From Rhodoferax sp. (GTDB taxonomy: Bacteria > Pseudomonadota > Gammaproteobacteria > Burkholderiales > Burkholderiaceae_C), in contig JARLJI010000113.1 in assembly GCA_031291295.1 (NCBI GenBank), positions 1-64,000 of the forward strand: a stretch of 64,000 bases of DNA, written 5' to 3'. The notes under the pieces were generated by a model. It did no database searches, was not told where the DNA came from, and worked only from the letters and a program-made list of their open reading frames with translations. The translations under genes and the position numbers were made by a program. Below are positions 51,658 through 59,208 of this stretch, in pieces; position 1 is the first letter of the stretch, and each line of letters opens with the position of its first letter.

Positions 51658-52422
51658 TTAGCGCATCAGCATGCCGCCGTTGACGTCGAGCGTCGCGCCG
51701 GTCACGAAACCGGCGCCCGGGGACACCAGGTACGACACGGCCGCGGCAATTTCTTCGGGCAGGCCGATGCGCCCCAGCGGCACCTGCGAGGTGCCCAGGT
51801 ATTTCTGGTCTCCATGGCCGGGGGCGACGGTCTGCTGCAGCATGGGCGTGTCGATCGGGCCGGGCGCGATCGTGTTGACGGTGATCCCCAGGGAAGCCGC
51901 TTCGCGCGCGGCCACCTTGGACAGCGCCAGCACCGCGCCCTTGGAGGCGCTGTACGCCGCCCCGCTTTGCATGCCGCCCATCTGGCCGGCCAGCGAGGCG
52001 ACCGTGATGATGCGGCCCTGCTCCACCGTGCGGCCGGCGCAGCGGCGCAGCATCTCGCGCACGCACAGGAAGGTGCCGCGCGCGTTGACCTGCATCACCC
52101 GGTCCCATTCGGCTATCGTGATGTCCACCGTGGGCAGGCGCCCCGGCACCGACTGGCTGCTGAGGATGCCGGCGAAGCAGGCCAGCACGGTCACCGGTCC
52201 GAGTCGCTGCTGCGCCGCGTCGAAGGCGGCGCGGACGCTGGCCTCGTCGGTCACGTCGATAGCCAGGCCGATGTGGCCTTGGCCGGGCAGGCTCGCCGCG
52301 GCCGATGCCGCCTTGTCCGGATTCAGGTCGGCGATGGCGACAACCAGGCCGTCCGCGGCCAGGCGCTGGGCACTGGCCAGGCCGAGCCCGCTGGCGCCGC
52401 CGGTGATGAGAGCAATACGCAT
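51658..52422 (-). CDS. Short-chain dehydrogenase/reductase (SDR)
   Basis: The 254-residue SDR has LITGGASGLGLASAQRL near 7, IADLNPD after the second strand, and AAYSASKGAVL (Tyr-x3-Lys) near 155. It ends with TGATLDVNGGM. It lies between a tandem SDR pair and the P450 in the ferredoxin operon. NAD is the likely cofactor. Substrate unknown. Confidence 0.9.
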   Translation of the reverse strand: MRIALITGGASGLGLASAQRLAADGLVVAIADLNPDKAASAAASLPGQGHIGLAIDVTDEASVRAAFDAAQQRLGPVTVLACFAGILSSQSVPGRLPTVDITIAEWDRVMQVNARGTFLCVREMLRRCAGRTVEQGRIITVASLAGQMGGMQSGAAYSASKGAVLALSKVAAREAASLGITVNTIAPGPIDTPMLQQTVAPGHGDQKYLGTSQVPLGRIGLPEEIAAAVSYLVSPGAGFVTGATLDVNGGMLMR

Positions 52423-52434
52423 GATGGAAAGATC

Positions 52435-53238
52435 CTATGAATCGGGATGGGCGTCGACCCAGCACTGCACGAGGTCGTCGCTGATGAAAGCGCTGGAGGT
52501 CTGACCGCCGTCGACGGCCAGCACCTGGCCGGTGACGAAGCCGGCGTCGTCGCTGCAGAGGAAGGCCGCCGCGCCCGCGACTTCCTCGGGCGTTCCGGCG
52601 CGGCCTATGGGCGTGGTGCCGACAATGCTGGCCTGGAAGCGCGCGGTCGTGAGCCGCTGTTCGGTCAGCGCGGTGCGGATGACGCCCGGGGCGATCGCGT
52701 TGAAGCGCAGGCCGAGGTGGCCGTATTCCGCGGCGAGGTTGCGTGTCAGTCCCACGACCGCCGCCTTGCCTGCAGTGTAGGGCGCGCTGCGCCGGTAGCC
52801 GGCCAGCGCGAGGCTGGAGGCGATGTTCACCACCACGCCTTCCGAGGCGAACAGCGCATCCAGCGCCTGCCGCGTCATGCACCAGGTGCCGCGCAGGTTG
52901 GCGTCCATCCACTTGGTCCAGTCGGCGTCGCTGGTCTCGTGGAACGGCGGCGCGTTGCCCAGGCCGGCGTTATTGACCAGGATCCGCAGCCCGCCGAAGT
53001 GGCCGAGGCAGGCGGACACGATGGACTGCGCCGCGCCGTCCTGCGTCACGTCGGCCACCAGCGTGCGCAGGTTCGGCGACGGCGGCAAGGCGTCCAGCGA
53101 GCCGGCGTTGAGGTCCACCGCCAGTACGTTCGCGCCTTCATCCAGCAGCCGCAAGGCGATGGCCCGGCCAATGCCCGAGCCGGCGCCGGTGACGACCGCC
53201 GGGCGGTCCTGCAAGCGCCGCTGGGTGAACGTAACCAT
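52435..53238 (-). CDS. Short-chain dehydrogenase/reductase (SDR), tandem copy B
   Basis: I start at ATG 53238 (267 residues); the track start adds 12 residues from the preceding gene's end. It has VVTGAGSGIGRAIALRLLDEG near 18, NNAGLGNAPPFHETSDAD near 95, and APYTAGKAAVV (Tyr-x3-Lys) near 160. It shares most of its sequence with the upstream SDR at 53244, including the C-terminal SDDLVQCWVDAHPD extension, so the two arose by tandem duplication. Confidence 0.9.
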   Translation of the reverse strand: MVTFTQRRLQDRPAVVTGAGSGIGRAIALRLLDEGANVLAVDLNAGSLDALPPSPNLRTLVADVTQDGAAQSIVSACLGHFGGLRILVNNAGLGNAPPFHETSDADWTKWMDANLRGTWCMTRQALDALFASEGVVVNIASSLALAGYRRSAPYTAGKAAVVGLTRNLAAEYGHLGLRFNAIAPGVIRTALTEQRLTTARFQASIVGTTPIGRAGTPEEVAGAAAFLCSDDAGFVTGQVLAVDGGQTSSAFISDDLVQCWVDAHPDS

Positions 53239-53243
53239 GGCGG

Positions 53244-54032
53244 TCAGGTGTCGGGATGGGCGTCGACCCAGCACTGCACCAGCGCGTCGCTGATGTAGGC
53301 GCTACTGGTCTGACCGCCGTCGACGGCCAGCACCTGGCCGGTCACAAAACCGGCATCGTCGCTGCACAGGAAGGCCGCGGCGCCCGCGATCTCTTCGGGC
53401 TTGCCCGGCCGGCCCATCGGAGTGGTGCCGACGATGGTGGCGTAGAAGCGCGCCGTGTTCAGGCGGCCCGCCGTCTGCGGCGTGGCGATGATGCCCGGCG
53501 CGATCGCGTTGACCCGGATGCCCCGGTCCGCATAGTCGGCGGCCAGGTTGCGAGTCAGGCCGATCACACCGGCCTTCGCCATCGAGTACACGGCCTGCCT
53601 GCGATAGCCGACTACGCCCAGCGTGGAGGCGATGTTGAGCACCACGCCCCTGGCCTTGATTAGCTCCGGCAGGGCCGCGCGCGTGATGATGAAGGTGGTC
53701 TTGAGGTTAATGTCCAGCCACTTCTGGTAGTCGGCGTCGGAGGTCTCGTGGAACGGCGGGCAATTGCCCAGCCCCGCGTTGTTGACCAGCACCCGCACGC
53801 CGCCGAAGTGGCCGATGCAGGCCTGCACGATACGCGCCGGCGCGTCGTCGGCCGTGACGTCCTGCATCAGCGTTCGCAGCGTGTCCGAGGCGGGCAGCGA
53901 TGCCAGCGACTCGGCATGGATGTCCACCGCCAACACCTTTGCGCCCTCTTCGTGCAGACGCAGCGCGATGGCGCGGCCGATTCCCGAGCCCGCGGCGGTG
54001 ACGATGACGGACCGACCCTCGAAGCGATTCAT
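53244..54032 (-). CDS. Short-chain dehydrogenase/reductase (SDR), tandem copy A
   Basis: I start at ATG 54032, which overlaps the DUF3237 stop (ATGA); 262 residues. It has VTAAGSGIGRAIALRLHEEG near 12 (Ala replaces the usual first Gly of TGxxxGIG), NNAGLGNCPPFHETSDADYQKW near 90 and AVYSMAKAGVI (Tyr-x3-Lys) near 155. The unusual C-terminal extension ISDALVQCWVDAHPDT is shared with copy B. Divergence between copies suggests two different alcohol substrates. Confidence 0.9.
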   Translation of the reverse strand: MNRFEGRSVIVTAAGSGIGRAIALRLHEEGAKVLAVDIHAESLASLPASDTLRTLMQDVTADDAPARIVQACIGHFGGVRVLVNNAGLGNCPPFHETSDADYQKWLDINLKTTFIITRAALPELIKARGVVLNIASTLGVVGYRRQAVYSMAKAGVIGLTRNLAADYADRGIRVNAIAPGIIATPQTAGRLNTARFYATIVGTTPMGRPGKPEEIAGAAAFLCSDDAGFVTGQVLAVDGGQTSSAYISDALVQCWVDAHPDT

Positions 54033-54496
54033 GCGACCTCCCAGATGTCGTAGACCGGGCCATCCGGCTCGCGTGTGCCGGTGCCGATGGCGACCCGGTC
54101 GTTGAGCCACTTCAGCGCCGGCGCCGCGGTCTCGAACTGCACCAGCACCCGGAAGTAGTCCGCACCCTTGGGGATGGGCTCGCGGTTGACGATCTTCTGC
54201 ATGATCTCGGGCGTGGGGCCGTTGCGCCGGCCGTTGTAGGTCATGTAGACCAGTTCGCCGGCGTTGGTTTCCAGCACCAGGCGCACGTCCAGGTGCAGGC
54301 CGCCATCGGGCCGCTCCAGCACCACGTCGGCGCCGCCCGGCAGCACCCGGCCGCGCAGGCGCTCGCCCTCGAAGCGGCCGCCGGCCACGCACATCACGCG
54401 GCGGGTGTAGCCATGCGGCACGGCGCCCACCAGCTGCGCCGGCGCGTCCACGTCGGCCTTGATAGTGAACAGGGGCTTGAGTTCGATCGGGGTCAT
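54029..54496 (-). CDS. DUF3237-family protein
   Basis: The 155-residue protein fits the DUF3237 beta-barrel family: LKPLFTIKADVDAPAQLV at the start, GGRFEGERLRGRVLPGGADV near 40, and VYMTYNGRRNGP near 85. The longer track ORF extends upstream into the VOC gene's end. DUF3237 proteins occur in catabolic operons, role unknown. It is coupled to SDR copy A by an ATGA overlap and lies 11 bases after the VOC gene. Confidence 0.82.
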   Translation of the reverse strand: MTPIELKPLFTIKADVDAPAQLVGAVPHGYTRRVMCVAGGRFEGERLRGRVLPGGADVVLERPDGGLHLDVRLVLETNAGELVYMTYNGRRNGPTPEIMQKIVNREPIPKGADYFRVLVQFETAAPALKWLNDRVAIGTGTREPDGPVYDIWEVA

Positions 54497-54507
54497 GGAG
54501 CGTCCGA

Positions 54508-55128
54508 TCAGTCGTAGCGCTTGCGCACGTCCTTGATCAGCTCCAGCAGCGCCTCGGGCACGTCGCGGCCCGCGGCCCTGGCATTGGCTTTGGCGTCTTC
54601 CCACAGCTTCAGGTCGGCGTAGCCCTTCACCGTGTGGCGATTCCACTCCTTGTCCAGTGGCGTGGTGATCTCCAGGCGGATGCCGGCGGGGTCGTGGAAA
54701 TAGATCGACAGAATCAGGCCCTTGTGGTCGGTCGGCCCGATCACGTCGACGCCCTGCGACTTGAGCCAGTCGTACCACTTGAGCACTTCCTCGCGGTCCT
54801 TCGCCTGCAGCGCGATGTGGTTGAAGATATCGTAGGCGGGGTGGCTGGACTCGGACGGGGCCGGCACGCCGGGCGCCTCGAAGAAGGCCAATGTGGAGCC
54901 ATCACCCATGCGGAAGAAGATATGGAAATACGGGATCGCGTCGCCGGTGGACGGCACGCTGTCATCGAGCACCGTGCTGGCCAACTCCATTCCCATGATC
55001 CGCGTGTAGAAGTCGGTCGTCGCCGCCGCGTCGGGCGTGACCCACGCCGCGTGGTTCAGCATCATCGGCGTCAGGCCGGGATTGGGCGCGCCAAGGGCGT
55101 GCAGGGTCTTGGGGGTGGTTGCTTGCAT
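54508..55128 (-). CDS. VOC-family (glyoxalase/dioxygenase-like) protein
   Basis: I start at ATG 55128 because GGAGA lies 6 bases upstream; 206 residues. It has MMLNHAAWVTPDAAATTDFY near residue 22 (first metal His), IFNHIALQAKDREEVLKWYDWL near 100 (second metal His), and YFHDPAGIRLEIT near 155 (metal Glu). It is a member of the extradiol-type VOC group, so ring cleavage is possible but not proved. It follows the ferredoxin gene by 49 bases. Confidence 0.82.
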   Translation of the reverse strand: MQATTPKTLHALGAPNPGLTPMMLNHAAWVTPDAAATTDFYTRIMGMELASTVLDDSVPSTGDAIPYFHIFFRMGDGSTLAFFEAPGVPAPSESSHPAYDIFNHIALQAKDREEVLKWYDWLKSQGVDVIGPTDHKGLILSIYFHDPAGIRLEITTPLDKEWNRHTVKGYADLKLWEDAKANARAAGRDVPEALLELIKDVRKRYD

Positions 55129-55177
55129 TGGGTTCTCCGGGTAGTAATTACTTGGTTCGAGATGGCGCCTGGCTGCT

Positions 55178-55501
55178 TCAGAGTTGCGGATCGGCGATGC
55201 GCACCGTGATGCCATCGAGCGCGTCGGCCATCACGATCTGGCACGACAGGCGGCTGGTAGGCTCGCGCGCCGCCGCCGTGTACTCGAGCATCTGGTTCTC
55301 GGTGTCGCCGGGCGGCGACAGCAGGCTGGCGAACGCGGGGTCGACGAACACGTGACAGGTCGCGCAGCTCATCACGCCGCCGCAGTCACCCACGATGCCA
55401 TCCACGTCGTGACCGGTAGCCGCTACCATCAGGCTCTGGCCGGTCGGCACCTCGAGCTCGGTGCGCTCGCCGTTGGGATGGACATAGATGACGCGTGGCA
55501 T
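55178..55501 (-). CDS. [2Fe-2S] ferredoxin (putidaredoxin-like)
   Basis: The 107-residue ferredoxin has GDCGGVMSCATCHVF near 38-50 and the fourth cysteine in SRLSCQIVM near 88. It is a close paralogue of the ferredoxin at 27275. It heads the leftward operon ferredoxin-VOC-DUF3237-SDR-SDR-SDR-P450-SDR, which is driven by a regulon promoter. It is the probable donor to the P450 at 50401. Confidence 0.93.
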   Translation of the reverse strand: MPRVIYVHPNGERTELEVPTGQSLMVAATGHDVDGIVGDCGGVMSCATCHVFVDPAFASLLSPPGDTENQMLEYTAAAREPTSRLSCQIVMADALDGITVRIADPQL

Positions 55502-55535
55502 CGTGAGTAACTGTGTTGGTTGCTAGGTTGGTTCA

Positions 55536-55580
55536 AATGTCGGCCAGGGGTCGCGCCGCGTCAGTCCCCATTGGGGGGAC
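55536..55580 (-). promoter_or_regulatory. Regulon promoter of the ferredoxin-SDR-P450 operon
   Basis: Minus-strand palindrome GTCCCC-CCAAT-GGGGACTGAC (palindrome 55564-55580; 5-bp spacer), then GACATT (55536-55541) after 22 bp. Leader about 28 bases. Confidence 0.75.
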
Positions 55581-55581
55581 G

Positions 55582-56628
55582 TCAGCGTGCCGTGCGGCGC
55601 TCCTTGACGCGCCGCACGGCCTTGCGCAACAGGCCGACGAAGCCGTCGGGCATCACGAACATCGAGAGAATCAGGAAACCAGCGAAGATGGCGGAGGGAG
55701 CCGACTTGGATATCTGGTCCGCCACGTTCGGGACGAACTGGATGAAGGCCGCGCCGACCAGGGCTCCCGAAATCGTCCCGAGACCGCCGACCACCACGCC
55801 GACCAAGAAAAACACCGACACGAACATGCCGAAGCTGTCGGGCGCCACGAATGCGGTGGCGACGGCTCCGAGCGAGCCCGCGACACCGGTGTAGAGCGCA
55901 CTGACGCCGAAGGTCATGGCCTTCACGTAGGGAACGTTGATTCCCATGGCCGAGGCTGCCATGGGCTGCTCCCGGATCGCCACCGTGGCGCGCCCGAGGC
56001 GGCCGCGCAGCAGGTTCCATGCGGCGAGGAACAGCAGCGCCGCAATCGCAAGCACCACCATGTAGAGCCACTGGTCGGAAGACAGCTTCCATCCGAAGGG
56101 CGCCTCGGGCTTGAGCAGCGAGATGCCCTGCACGCCGCCGGTCCACGGCTCGAGCGCCTGGTGCTTGAGCAGTTGCGGCGTCGCCAGCGCCAGCGCGAAC
56201 GTGGCGAGCGCGAGGTAGTGCCCTTTCAGCCGCAACGCGGGCCAGCCAAACAGAAAGCCGAACACGAAGCAGACCGCCGCCGACACCGGCAGGGTCGCCC
56301 ACCAGGGGAAGCCCGCATGCTCCATGAGCACCGCAGTGACATAGGCGCCCAGGGCATAGATCGCCCCGTGCCCCAGCGAGAGCTGGCCGTTGTAGCCGAC
56401 CAGGATGTTCAGGCCCAGCACGGCGATCGCGGTGATGAGCATCATGGTCACGAGGAACAGCCGGTAGTCGCTCAGCACGAACGGCATCGCCAGCGCCAGC
56501 GCCAGCAGGGCGGCAAGGCCGGCCCGTTGCCAGGTGCCGACTGCAAGGCGGGACGGCGCGATGCCGGGCGCCGCTGCGGCAGCGGATATTTCGCCGTCGG
56601 TTCTCACCGGTAAGGTCGACATGCTCAT
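55582..56628 (-). CDS. livM: Liv-type ABC transporter permease LivM (set 3)
   Basis: The 348-residue membrane protein has about nine hydrophobic helices and the LivM hallmark NILVGYNGQLSLGHGAIYALGAY near 75. It is the last gene of the livG-livF-livH-livM operon, an order that differs from sets 1 and 2 (H-M-G-F). It overlaps livH by 4 bases. Its C-terminus lies close to the promoter of the ferredoxin operon. Confidence 0.9.
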   Translation of the reverse strand: MSMSTLPVRTDGEISAAAAAPGIAPSRLAVGTWQRAGLAALLALALAMPFVLSDYRLFLVTMMLITAIAVLGLNILVGYNGQLSLGHGAIYALGAYVTAVLMEHAGFPWWATLPVSAAVCFVFGFLFGWPALRLKGHYLALATFALALATPQLLKHQALEPWTGGVQGISLLKPEAPFGWKLSSDQWLYMVVLAIAALLFLAAWNLLRGRLGRATVAIREQPMAASAMGINVPYVKAMTFGVSALYTGVAGSLGAVATAFVAPDSFGMFVSVFFLVGVVVGGLGTISGALVGAAFIQFVPNVADQISKSAPSAIFAGFLILSMFVMPDGFVGLLRKAVRRVKERRTAR

Positions 56629-57497
56629 ACCCGCACCACCAGCCTGCGGCCGAACAGGCCCGAGGGCCGAATCAGCAAGACACCCACAATGAGCACGAGC
56701 GCGACCGACAGCTTGAGCTCGGTGCCCACCACGTAGGTGCCCGCCAGGTTCTCGACCACGCCCACGATCAGGCCACCGGCCACCGCGCCCCAGGGATTAT
56801 CAATTCCGCCAAGCAGCGCCCCGGCAAAGGCGTAGATCAGCACGCCGCCCATCATGTTGGGGTCGAGAAACACGATAGGCGCAACCATCAGCCCGGCCAC
56901 CGAACCGATCAGCGCAGACAGGCCCCAGCCAAGCGACAGCATCAGCGACACGGGGATGCCGGCCAAGCGGGAGGACACCGGGTTCTCGGCAGAGGCTCGC
57001 ATCGCCAGGCCCATCCGGGTGAAGCGCAGGAAGGCATAGAGAATCACCATGACCAGCAGGACCACGGCGATGGTGCCCATCTCATGACCGGAGATCAGCG
57101 CGGTGCCGAAAGGTGCCCTTTGCGGGAACGGGCTGGGGAAGGTCTCGAGCTGATGGCCGAAGATCCAGCCGGCCAGAGAGTTGATGCCAATTAAGAGGCC
57201 AATGAACACCATGATCACCGACAGTTCCGGCGCGTCCTTGAGCGGCCGCAGAATCAGCCGCTCGATCAGAAAGCCGCCGACGAAGCCGAATGCCAGGGTC
57301 ACCGCCACGGCGACCCAATACGGCAGGCCGGCCTTGAGCAGCATGAAGGCGATGAAGGTGGAGAACATCGCCATCTCGCCCTGCGCGAAATTGATGTGGT
57401 GAGTGGACTGGTAGATCATCACCAGCGCCAGCGCGAGGCAGGCGTAGATTCCGCCCATCGCGATGCCGGAGGCGATCTGCTGCAGCAAGTTGTACAT
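56625..57497 (-). CDS. livH: Liv-type ABC transporter permease LivH (set 3)
   Basis: I start at ATG 57497 (290 residues); the longer frame lies over livF. It has about eight helices and the LivH hallmark GGIYACLALALVMIYQSTHHINFAQGEMAMF. It lies 13 bases after livF and overlaps livM. With LivM it forms the channel of a third transporter that lacks its own binding protein in the window. Confidence 0.9.
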   Translation of the reverse strand: MYNLLQQIASGIAMGGIYACLALALVMIYQSTHHINFAQGEMAMFSTFIAFMLLKAGLPYWVAVAVTLAFGFVGGFLIERLILRPLKDAPELSVIMVFIGLLIGINSLAGWIFGHQLETFPSPFPQRAPFGTALISGHEMGTIAVVLLVMVILYAFLRFTRMGLAMRASAENPVSSRLAGIPVSLMLSLGWGLSALIGSVAGLMVAPIVFLDPNMMGGVLIYAFAGALLGGIDNPWGAVAGGLIVGVVENLAGTYVVGTELKLSVALVLIVGVLLIRPSGLFGRRLVVRV

Positions 57498-57510
57498 GGA
57501 TGCGGTTCCT

Positions 57511-58224
57511 TCAGAATCCGAGGTAGGAGCGGCGGATCTGCTCGTCGTCGCGCAGAGCCTGCGCCGTGCCGGACATGACGGTGCTGCCGGTCTCGAGCAG
57601 ATAGGCATGGTCGGCAAGGTCGAGCGCGCGCGCGACGTTCTGCTCCACGAGCAGGATGCTGACGCCATCCTTTTCGTTGATCACGCGCATGATCTGGAAG
57701 ATCTCCTGGATGATCAGCGGCGCGAGCCCGAACGAGGGCTCGTCCAGCAGCAGCAGCTTTGGCCGCTGCATCAGCGCCCTTCCGATCGCCAGCATCTGCT
57801 GTTCGCCGCCGGAAAGAGTGCCCGCCTGCTGCGTGCGGCGCTCGCGCAAGCGCGGGAAGTAGGTGTACATACGCTCGAAATCGGCTTCGGCCTGTTTCCG
57901 TTCGCGGCGCAGGTACGCGCCGACGCGCAGGTTCTCCTCCACCGTGAGGTTGACCAGCGTGCCGCGACCGTCGGGCACGTGCGCGATGCCGAGCGCGGCG
58001 ATCTTCTCGGTGGCAAGGCCGTCGATCCGTTGTCCGGCGAAGCGGATCTCGCCAGCCGTGCGGATCAGGCCGCTGAGCGCACGCAGCGTCGTCGTCTTGC
58101 CCGCGCCATTGGCGCCGAGGATGGTTGTGATGCCGCCGACGGCCACCTCGAAGTTGATCCCCTTGAGCGCCCGGGTAGCGCCGTAGAAGGCTTCCACGTT
58201 CTTCGCTTCCAGCAAGGCAGCCAT
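57511..58224 (-). CDS. livF: Liv-type ABC transporter ATP-binding protein LivF (set 3)
   Basis: The 237-residue ATPase has Walker A GANGAGKTTTLRAL near 37, LSGGEQQMLAIGRALMQ near 140 (Glu replaces the first Gln of LSGGQQQ), Walker B LLLLDEPSFGLAP and VEQNVARAL. It is second in the set 3 operon, its start overlapping the livG stop by one base. It energises import. Confidence 0.9.
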   Translation of the reverse strand: MAALLEAKNVEAFYGATRALKGINFEVAVGGITTILGANGAGKTTTLRALSGLIRTAGEIRFAGQRIDGLATEKIAALGIAHVPDGRGTLVNLTVEENLRVGAYLRRERKQAEADFERMYTYFPRLRERRTQQAGTLSGGEQQMLAIGRALMQRPKLLLLDEPSFGLAPLIIQEIFQIMRVINEKDGVSILLVEQNVARALDLADHAYLLETGSTVMSGTAQALRDDEQIRRSYLGF

Positions 58225-59015
58225 CAGGCGGTCTCCGTTCCGAGATAGGCGCGAACCACCTCATCGTGCGCCTGCACATGCGCCGGCGGACCGTCGGCGA
58301 TCTTGCGGCCGAAATTCATCGCGATCACCTGGTCGGAGACGCGCATCACCAGATTCAGGTGGTGCTCGACCAGCAGCACGGTGACGCGGAAACGGTCGCG
58401 TACGTCTATGATCAGCTGACGCAAGCCGTCCACTTCCTCGTGGTTCAGGCCGGCGGCAGGCTCGTCCAGCAGCAGCAACTTGGGATCGGCCACCAGGGCG
58501 CGTGCCATCTCGACGCGCTTGCGCGTGCCGAACGACAGGTTGCGTACCGGCGTGTCGGCCGCGTCGCGCAGCGACAGTAGTTCCAGCAGCTGATCCGTAC
58601 GCACTCCAACCTGCTCCTCCTCGCGGCTGACCGAGGGCAGCCGCAGCGCGTTGGCGATGTAGCCGCTGGCAGTGCGGCAGTGGCGCCCCACCATGACGTT
58701 CTCGCGCACCGTCATCGCCGGGAACAGCGCGACGTTCTGGAAGGTCCGTCCGATCCCGCAGGCGGCGATCGCATGCTGGGGCTTGGCCAGCAGGTCCTCG
58801 CCCTCGAAAAGGATCGCGCCCGCGTGCGGCGTGTACAGACGGGAGAGGCAGTTGAACAGCGTCGTCTTGCCAGCGCCGTTGGGGCCGATGACGCCGCAGA
58901 TCTGGCCACGCTGGACCTCGAACGAAATGCCATCGAGAGCGACGATGCCCCCGAAGCGCACCGACAGGTCGGTCACGCGCAGCAAGGAATCGGCAGTGGA
59001 TTGGGGCGTAGTCAT
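58224..59015 (-). CDS. livG: Liv-type ABC transporter ATP-binding protein LivG (set 3)
   Basis: I start at ATG 59015 (263 residues); the track frame extends through the promoter. It has Walker A GPNGAGKTTLFN near 45, the LivG-type signature LSFGTRKRVEMARALV near 160, Walker B LLLLDEPAAGLNHEE and EHHLNLVM. It is the first gene of the set 3 operon with a regulon promoter 45-90 bases upstream. Confidence 0.9.
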   Translation of the reverse strand: MTTPQSTADSLLRVTDLSVRFGGIVALDGISFEVQRGQICGVIGPNGAGKTTLFNCLSRLYTPHAGAILFEGEDLLAKPQHAIAACGIGRTFQNVALFPAMTVRENVMVGRHCRTASGYIANALRLPSVSREEEQVGVRTDQLLELLSLRDAADTPVRNLSFGTRKRVEMARALVADPKLLLLDEPAAGLNHEEVDGLRQLIIDVRDRFRVTVLLVEHHLNLVMRVSDQVIAMNFGRKIADGPPAHVQAHDEVVRAYLGTETA

Positions 59016-59059
59016 AAGTTTTCGCGCAGCCCGGTCGGACCAAGCGGGGAATGGCAGCC

Positions 59060-59105
59060 AGTATTCGCTGGCGCGAGCTGCTCGTCTGTCCCCTGCCGGT
59101 GGTAC
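59060..59105 (-). promoter_or_regulatory. Regulon promoter of transporter set 3
   Basis: Minus-strand GTACCA-CCGGCA-GGGGACAGAC (palindrome 59088-59105), then AATACT (59060-59065) after 22 bp. Only one half-site is perfect. Confidence 0.65.
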
Positions 59106-59128
59106 ACGGCGCCGGCGGGGAAATCCTT

Positions 59129-59174
59129 GTCCCTTGCGATGGGGACTGACGCCGGAGCGGTCGCTGCCTACAGT
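59129..59174 (+). promoter_or_regulatory. Regulon promoter of the P450-FAD dehydrogenase operon
   Basis: GTCCCT-TGCGAT-GGGGACTGAC (59129-59150), then 22 bp, then TACAGT (59169-59174). Leader about 28 bases to ATG 59209. Confidence 0.75.
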
Positions 59175-59208
59175 CGGCTCAATCCCCCAACTCGCCACAA
59201 AGGCGTAT

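Noticed and set aside
51710-51735. CCCGGGGACACC inside the SDR gene as a regulon site
   Set aside because: Only one half-site, inside coding sequence, with no palindrome.
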